DNA of 35,000 nucleotides from Streptomyces sp. PH10-H1 (GTDB taxonomy: Bacteria; Actinomycetota; Actinomycetes; Streptomycetales; Streptomycetaceae), in NCBI RefSeq assembly GCF_030063355.1, contig NZ_JASISZ010000009.1, positions 115,216 through 150,215 of the forward strand. Direction: 5' to 3'. Positions 30,920 through 35,000 of the stretch are shown in pieces (the first letter of the stretch is position 1; each line of letters begins with the position of its first letter). A program made the position numbers and the translations under genes. The notes under the pieces were generated by a model. It was not told where the DNA came from and did no database searches. It was given only the letters and a program-made list of their open reading frames with translations.

Positions 30920-33604
30920 GTGACGGCGCAGGGAATCGAAAGCGAGACCGACGACAGCGTCCAGGGGCGCACAAGGAGTTCTGTGATCACGGCGCGGGCA
31001 GCGGCCACCTTCCAGCCGGTCGGGCGATCGGTCGCCCTCGCCCGCGCCTTCGTCCGCGACACTCTGCAGGGCTGGGGGTTCTCCGACATCGTCGACGACG
31101 CCGTCGTCCTCACCAGCGAACTCGTCACCAACGCCGTGGTCCACGCCGGAACCGCCGCTGACGTACAGTGCCTGCGCTACGACACAGCAGTACGAGTCGA
31201 GGTCGCCGACCGGTACCCCGAGCGTGAGGTCCCCCTCCAGAACGCCGGACTGCAGCTCCGCAACCCGGACAGCGAAGGCGGCCGCGGCCTCGTGCTGTGC
31301 TCCGCGCTCGCCAGCCGCTGGGGCGTCGAGTACACCCCCGCCGCCAAGCACGTCTGGTTCCAGCTCGACCTCCCGGAACGCTCGGCGGGCACCCGCTCCG
31401 CCAGTCCCGCACTGCCCACCGCGGCCCTCCCGCTCACCGACGAGCGGGTTCGCGTGGCCGTCATCCAGGTCGACCGCCGGGCCACCGTCACCCGCTGGAA
31501 CGACGACGCCACCGACCTCTTCGGCCACACCTCCGACCAGGCCGTCGGAAAGCCGCTGACCGAGCTCACCGCCTGGCCGCAGACCCCCGGCACCGGCATC
31601 GGCCTCGCCGAGGCGCTGCTGCTCTCCCGCTGGGAGGGCACCTATGGACTCCGTGGCGCCGACGGCCGCGTACAGCCCGTCTACGGCTCCCACCTGCGGG
31701 TCCGCGACACCTCCGGCGAGCCCTCCACCGTCTGTCTGCTGGTCCGCGCCGACGAGCGGGCGGTCCTGCAGAGCCCCTCGCGCGGCCCCGTCCCCTCCAA
31801 CGCCTCCGCCGGCGACCGCGGCAAAGCCGCTGACGCCTTCGAGGTCTTCATCGGCTCCCCCGCGCCCGACGACCTCGACGGGCTCCTGCAGCGCACCGTG
31901 GAACGCGCCCGCGACATGCTCGACGGCGACGCCGCGTACCTGCTGCTCGCCACCGACGACGAGACGGAGCTGGAGGTACGCGCCTCCACCGGACTGCCGT
32001 CCGCCCGCCAGCGCTTCGCCCGCGTCCCCGTCGAGGCCGGCACCGGCCGCTACGGCAGCGCCAGGATGCCCGCCGTCCACGAGGACCTCAACGCCGTCCC
32101 CGGAGCCGTCCCGCTGCTCGCGGGAACCGGCATGCGCTCCATCGTCACCGTGCCGCTGAAGGTCGAGGGGCGCCTCACGGGCTCCCTCGGTGTCGCCGCC
32201 GAGGCCCCCGGCCGCTACTCCAACGAGGAAGCGCTCCGGCTGCAGTTCGCCGCCGACCGCATCGCGCTGGCCGTCGAGAGCGCCCGCCTCACCGAGCTGG
32301 AACGGCTGCGCCGCGGCTCGCTGTCCTTCCTCGTCGAAGCCTCCGACCTGCTCGCCGGCACCCTGGAACGTGACCAGACTCTCGCCCTCATGGCGCAGAT
32401 GACCGTGCCCACCCTGGCCAGCTGGTGCGCCGTCTACACCATCGCGGAACAGTCGGAACCCGAACTCGCCTTCGTGCTCCACGAGGACGAGGACCGGATC
32501 GACGGCATCAAAGCCCTGCTGGCGAAGTTGAACCCACCCGCCCCCGAGCCGACGCCCGGCGCCCGCATCTGGACCGCGCCCTCCGACGCCGCCCACTCCA
32601 CCGCCCTGCGGGCCTCCCTGCGCAGCCTCGGTCTCGGTGAGGCGGGCCGCCCGGCGACCGGACCCGGCACCGCGCTCGCGACCGCCGCCGCGGTCGGCGG
32701 CGAGACCGTCGTCCTCCCGCTCGTCGCCCGCAACCGCGTGATCGGCATGCTCACCCTCGGCAAGCCCGCGGACGAACGCTTCCGCCAGGAGATCCTCGAA
32801 CTCGCCGAGGACCTCTCCCGCCGCGCCGCGCTCGCCCTCGACAACGCCCGCCTCTACAGCGAGCGCACCGCCATCAGCCAAGCCCTCCAGCGCAGCCTGC
32901 TGCCCCCGGGCCTGCCCCCCGTCCCCGGGGTCGAGGTCGAGGTCATCTACCGGGCCGCGGGCGAGGGCAACGAGGTCGGCGGCGACTTCTACGACCTGTT
33001 CCCGATCCGCGACGGCTGCTGGGGCTTCGCCATCGGGGACGTCTGCGGCACCGGCCCGGAAGCCGCGGCCGTCACCGGCCTGGCCCGGCACGCGATCCGG
33101 CTCCTCGCCCGCGAGGGCTTCGGCGGACCGGCCGTCCTGGAGCGGCTGAACGCCGCCATCCTCGACGAGGGCGCCCGCAGCCGCTTCCTGACGCTGCTCT
33201 ATGGCGAGTTGTGGCCGCAGCCCGACGGCAGCGCCGTCCTCAAGGTCGTCTGCGCGGGACACCCGCTGCCCCTGCGACTGCGCCCGGACGGCACCGTCGA
33301 GCCGGCCGCCGACCCGCAGCCCCTGCTCGGCGTCCTGGAGGACCTGGAGCTGGTCGAGCAGACCATCACCCTCGACCCGGGTGACGTCATGCTCTGCGTC
33401 ACCGACGGTGTCACCGAACGCCGCGAGGGCACCCGCATGCTGGGCGACGACGGCCTCGCCGATGTCCTGGCCACCTGCACCGGCCTCACCGCGGGCGCGG
33501 TCGCCGCCCGGATCCTGCGCGCCGTGGAACGCTTCGCCTCCGACGCGCCCTCCGACGACATGGCCATTCTCGCGATGCGCGTCCCGGCCCTGCCCGGAAA
33601 CTGA
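30920..33604 (+). CDS. osaC: OsaC, multidomain RsbW/PAS/GAF/PP2C regulator
   Basis: 894-aa cytoplasmic signalling protein. The N-terminal RsbW/SpoIIAB-like ATPase domain (about 25-150) has the N-box ELVTNAVVHAG and GGRGL. A PAS domain (~165-275), two GAF-like domains (~320-460 and ~470-650) and a C-terminal SpoIIE-type PP2C phosphatase (~680-890) follow. The phosphatase shows EVGGDFYDLF, GDVCGTGPEAAA, VCAGHPLPL, VTDGVTERREG and SDDMAILA. This matches S. coelicolor OsaC, described as modulating sigma-B in osmotic stress. The N-terminal domain could bind a sigma factor and the phosphatase an anti-anti-sigma. The start is uncertain: TTG 30878, GTG 30920 (chosen for GGGGG spacing, coding bias upstream of 30983 and the -10 position) or GTG 30983 (good AAGGAG). 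It is divergent from osaA. Confidence 0.9.
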   Translation: MTAQGIESETDDSVQGRTRSSVITARAAATFQPVGRSVALARAFVRDTLQGWGFSDIVDDAVVLTSELVTNAVVHAGTAADVQCLRYDTAVRVEVADRYPEREVPLQNAGLQLRNPDSEGGRGLVLCSALASRWGVEYTPAAKHVWFQLDLPERSAGTRSASPALPTAALPLTDERVRVAVIQVDRRATVTRWNDDATDLFGHTSDQAVGKPLTELTAWPQTPGTGIGLAEALLLSRWEGTYGLRGADGRVQPVYGSHLRVRDTSGEPSTVCLLVRADERAVLQSPSRGPVPSNASAGDRGKAADAFEVFIGSPAPDDLDGLLQRTVERARDMLDGDAAYLLLATDDETELEVRASTGLPSARQRFARVPVEAGTGRYGSARMPAVHEDLNAVPGAVPLLAGTGMRSIVTVPLKVEGRLTGSLGVAAEAPGRYSNEEALRLQFAADRIALAVESARLTELERLRRGSLSFLVEASDLLAGTLERDQTLALMAQMTVPTLASWCAVYTIAEQSEPELAFVLHEDEDRIDGIKALLAKLNPPAPEPTPGARIWTAPSDAAHSTALRASLRSLGLGEAGRPATGPGTALATAAAVGGETVVLPLVARNRVIGMLTLGKPADERFRQEILELAEDLSRRAALALDNARLYSERTAISQALQRSLLPPGLPPVPGVEVEVIYRAAGEGNEVGGDFYDLFPIRDGCWGFAIGDVCGTGPEAAAVTGLARHAIRLLAREGFGGPAVLERLNAAILDEGARSRFLTLLYGELWPQPDGSAVLKVVCAGHPLPLRLRPDGTVEPAADPQPLLGVLEDLELVEQTITLDPGDVMLCVTDGVTERREGTRMLGDDGLADVLATCTGLTAGAVAARILRAVERFASDAPSDDMAILAMRVPALPGN

Positions 33605-33610
33605 CGGACC

Positions 33611-33700
33611 GGCAGAACGTACTGCGAGCCCGTAGAAGGTGCAGCGGGCCGGCAGAGACCTACAGCGGGCCCGTAGAACATAGAGCGGGCCCGCACAGAC
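33611..33700 (+). repeat. Degenerate ~20-bp tandem repeats after osaC
   Basis: Four imperfect copies (33611-33631, 33632-33650, 33651-33672, 33673-33692) and a partial fifth begin with GTAGAA or GGCAGA and end in GCGGGCCC. Lengths are 21, 19, 22 and 20 bp; copies 2 and 4 resemble each other, as do 1 and 3. They fill the gap between the osaC stop and the terminator. Confidence 0.6.
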
Positions 33701-33738
33701 AAAAGGCCCCCCGCCAACAGGCGGGGGGCCTTTCTCTT
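33701..33738 (+). terminator. Bidirectional terminator between osaC and tRNA-Thr
   Basis: An 11-bp perfect stem (33705-33715 with 33720-33730) has loop AACA. TTTCTCTT follows on the plus strand, and read from the minus strand it is followed by TTTTGTC. It can end both the rightward osaC transcript and the leftward tRNA transcript. Confidence 0.9.
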
Positions 33739-33742
33739 CTGG

Positions 33743-33815
33743 GGCCCCCATGCGGAATCGAACCGCAGACCTTCTCCTTACCATGGAGACGCTCTACCGA
33801 CTGAGCTATAGGGGC
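33743..33815 (-). tRNA. tRNA-Thr (anticodon GGT)
   Basis: A complete cloverleaf: acceptor GCCCCTA/TGGGGGC (one G-U), D stem GCTC/GAGC, anticodon stem TCTCC/GGAGA with loop ATGGTAA (anticodon GGT at 33782-33780), and T stem TGCGG/CCGCA with loop TTCGATT. CCA is encoded at 33742-33740. The discriminator base 73 is C, whereas threonine tRNAs usually have U or A. It reads ACC/ACU codons. A TAAGAT -10 (33836-33831) with TTACCG 19 bp upstream probably drives it. Confidence 0.95.
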
Positions 33816-33888
33816 TCGTCGACATGGAAAATCTTAACCCATGAATGACCATGCCCGGTAATCCGCCCCCTGCCGCCGCCCGCTCGGT

Positions 33889-34584
33889 TCAGAGCAGGCC
33901 GCCGAGCGCGTTGCAGGCGTCCGCGATATGCGTCAACTCCCGCTGGGTGAGCCCTGAATGCACCGGCAGCGAGAGCGCCTGCGCCGCGGCCAGTTCCGTC
34001 TCCGGCAGCTGCGCACGGGACCGGTGCGCCGCCAGCCGGTGCACCGGCGTGGGGACGCTCACGGTCGCCCGTACCCCGCGCGCCGCCAGCGCCCTGGCGA
34101 AGGCGTCACGGTCGGGCCGGCCGTTGCCCGGGATCCGCACCGTGTAGTGGTGGTAGACGTGGTGCGCCCCCGGCTCGACGTACGGCACTATGACCCCCGT
34201 CAACACCGAGTCCAGGAACCAGGCGTTGGCCCGCCGCCGGGCGATCTCCCCCATGCCGCCCGCCGGTTCTTCCTCCTCGACCAGCTCCTCGACCAGCGCG
34301 ATTCCCTGCCGCGCGGCCACCGTGCCGAGCTCCCGCATCGGGGCGGGATGACCGAAGAGGTGGACGGCTATGACGGCCGACGTCCGGGGCGTGAGAGCCG
34401 CCTCCACGAAGGCCGGGTCGAGGCAGTACGTCCGGGGGTCGATATCGGCGAATACCGGCCTCGCACCCACCATCACCACCGCTGCGGCGGCGGACTCCGG
34501 AGCGAAGGACGGCACGATCACCTCGTCGCCCGCACCGATACCCAGACCCTGCAGGGGCTGCCTGTCCATCATCAACTGACGCAC
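33889..34584 (-). CDS. Short DegT/DnrJ/EryC1/StrS-fold protein, no PLP lysine
   Basis: 231-aa protein clearly related to sugar aminotransferases: LGIGAGDEVIVPSFAPESAA, GARPVFADIDPRTYCLDPAFVE, ALTPRTSAVIAVHLFGHPA and the C-terminal HHVYHHYTVRIPG, then VPTPVHRL and ALSLPVHSGLTQREL. Active family members have about 370 aa. Here the N-terminal helices are missing, and the whole middle section, including the SFxxxK pyridoxal-lysine and the GDGG loop, is replaced by VEELVEEEEPAGGMGEIARRRANAWFLD-type sequence. The frame is intact and GTG 34584 has GGAGGT six bases upstream. So it is probably a maintained non-enzymatic relative rather than a fresh pseudogene. I recall similar short proteins in other streptomycetes. 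Function unknown. Confidence 0.75.
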   Translation of the reverse strand: MRQLMMDRQPLQGLGIGAGDEVIVPSFAPESAAAAVVMVGARPVFADIDPRTYCLDPAFVEAALTPRTSAVIAVHLFGHPAPMRELGTVAARQGIALVEELVEEEEPAGGMGEIARRRANAWFLDSVLTGVIVPYVEPGAHHVYHHYTVRIPGNGRPDRDAFARALAARGVRATVSVPTPVHRLAAHRSRAQLPETELAAAQALSLPVHSGLTQRELTHIADACNALGGLL

Positions 34585-34651
34585 GTCCCTACCTCCACAT
34601 GTCGAGGGGCCAAGGTTCCCGCCGACACATGAACATGAGGTGACAGACAGC

Positions 34652-34694
34652 AAAAAAGCCCCAACCCCTGAGCCGAAGCTCGGGGGTTGGGGCT
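34652..34694 (-). terminator. rRNA operon terminator
   Basis: A 17-bp stem with one mismatch (34678-34694 with 34657-34673) capped by a UUCG tetraloop is followed by six T on the minus strand. It lies 8 bp beyond the 5S 3' end and ends the rRNA operon before the DegT-fold gene. Confidence 0.93.
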
Positions 34695-34702
34695 GAATGA
34701 TT

Positions 34703-34821
34703 GTTCGGCGGTGTCCTACTCTCCCACAGGGTCCCCCCTGCAGTACCATCGGCGCTGAAAGGCTTAGCTTCCGGGTTCGGAATGTAACCGGGCGTTTCCC
34801 TAACGCTATGACCACCGAAAC
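34703..34821 (-). rRNA. rrf: 5S ribosomal RNA
   Basis: The 119-nt minus-strand sequence begins GTTTCGGTGGTCATAGCGTT and ends GACACCGCCGAAC, so its ends pair as in 5S rRNA. The central ACATTCCGAACCCGGAAGCT and GATGGTACTGCAGGGGGGAC match streptomycete 5S. It is downstream of 23S and before the operon terminator. Confidence 0.96.
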
Positions 34822-34897
34822 ACTATGAAGTTAACCAACCGGATGATGACACGGTTCGTTACCTCAGAACTACACAGTGGACGCGAGCAAAAAAGTT

Positions 34898-35000
34898 AGA
34901 CAAGCCCTCGGCCTATTAGTACCAGTCAGCTCCACCCGTTACCGGGCTTCCACATCTGGCCTATCAACCCAGTCGTCTACTGGGAGCCTTAACCCCTCAA
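34898..35000 (-). rRNA. rrl: 23S ribosomal RNA, 3' end (partial)
   Basis: Reading leftward from the window edge, GGTTGATAGGCCAGATGTGG and GACTGGTACTAATAGGCCGA are the conserved 3' end of 23S rRNA. The gene continues beyond 35000. The exact mature 3' end (about 34898) is estimated from the end of the conserved sequence. A ~76-bp spacer separates it from 5S. Confidence 0.93.

Noticed and set aside
30905..33784. Minus-strand open frame of about 960 codons opposite osaC
   Set aside because: Antisense shadow of a GC-rich gene; composition is Gly/Arg/Ala without domains, and it would run through the terminator and into the tRNA gene.

Overview
The window reads as a chromosomal core segment of a Streptomyces species. 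The DNA is very GC-rich, codons end almost always in G or C, and the gene order matches, as far as I recall, the S. coelicolor SCO5745-SCO5777 neighbourhood (glu transporter, recX-recA, DUF3046, lhr-nei, dps, clgR, cinA, pgsA, rimO, ftsK, osaB-osaA-osaC, rRNA operon). Parts of this order (ftsK, pgsA, clgR, DUF3046, recA, recX) are also shared with mycobacteria. I see no prophage, insertion sequence or CRISPR array.

Layout. 1-1659 holds the two permease genes of a glutamate-type ABC importer. A run of degenerate ~22-bp repeats and a hairpin follow, then a class A FAD monooxygenase (1856-3541). 3617-5288 is recX-recA on the minus strand, with a LexA-type SOS box and a RecA-independent damage promoter upstream. 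Between recA and a DUF3046 gene lies a decayed AI-2E-type transporter (5456-5877). 6318-7220 is an alpha-toroid protein. 7259-9307 is an araC-azlC-azlD operon on the minus strand. 9503-15038 is the large helicase lhr followed by a Nei-type DNA glycosylase. An SDR dehydrogenase, a small membrane protein and dps follow.

17095-24230 is a minus-strand block: ftsK, a RodZ-like HTH membrane protein, then rimO-pgsA-cinA joined by ATGA overlaps, then clgR. 24345-33604 is the osmoadaptation locus: response regulator osaB, the giant hybrid kinase osaA with eleven tandem HAMP-type units, and the divergent multidomain regulator osaC. The right edge has tRNA-Thr(GGT), a short DegT-fold protein lacking the catalytic lysine, and the 3' end of an rRNA operon (23S partial, 5S, terminator), all on the minus strand.

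How the genes work together. The window groups DNA-damage functions (recA, recX, lhr, nei), proteostasis and stress control (clgR, dps) and osmotic signalling (osaABC). The best regulatory observation is that lhr-nei carries the same RecA-independent promoter signature as recA, so both may belong to one PafBC-type damage regulon. A second is that several genes (araC, lhr, SDR, DUF3046, the toroid protein, rimO, possibly ftsK) have a -10-like hexamer 6-7 bp before an ATG and usually no Shine-Dalgarno, as expected of leaderless mRNAs. No wholly new multigene system is evident. The most unusual items are the lysine-less DegT protein, the HAMP array, the decayed transporter and two intergenic tandem-repeat runs.
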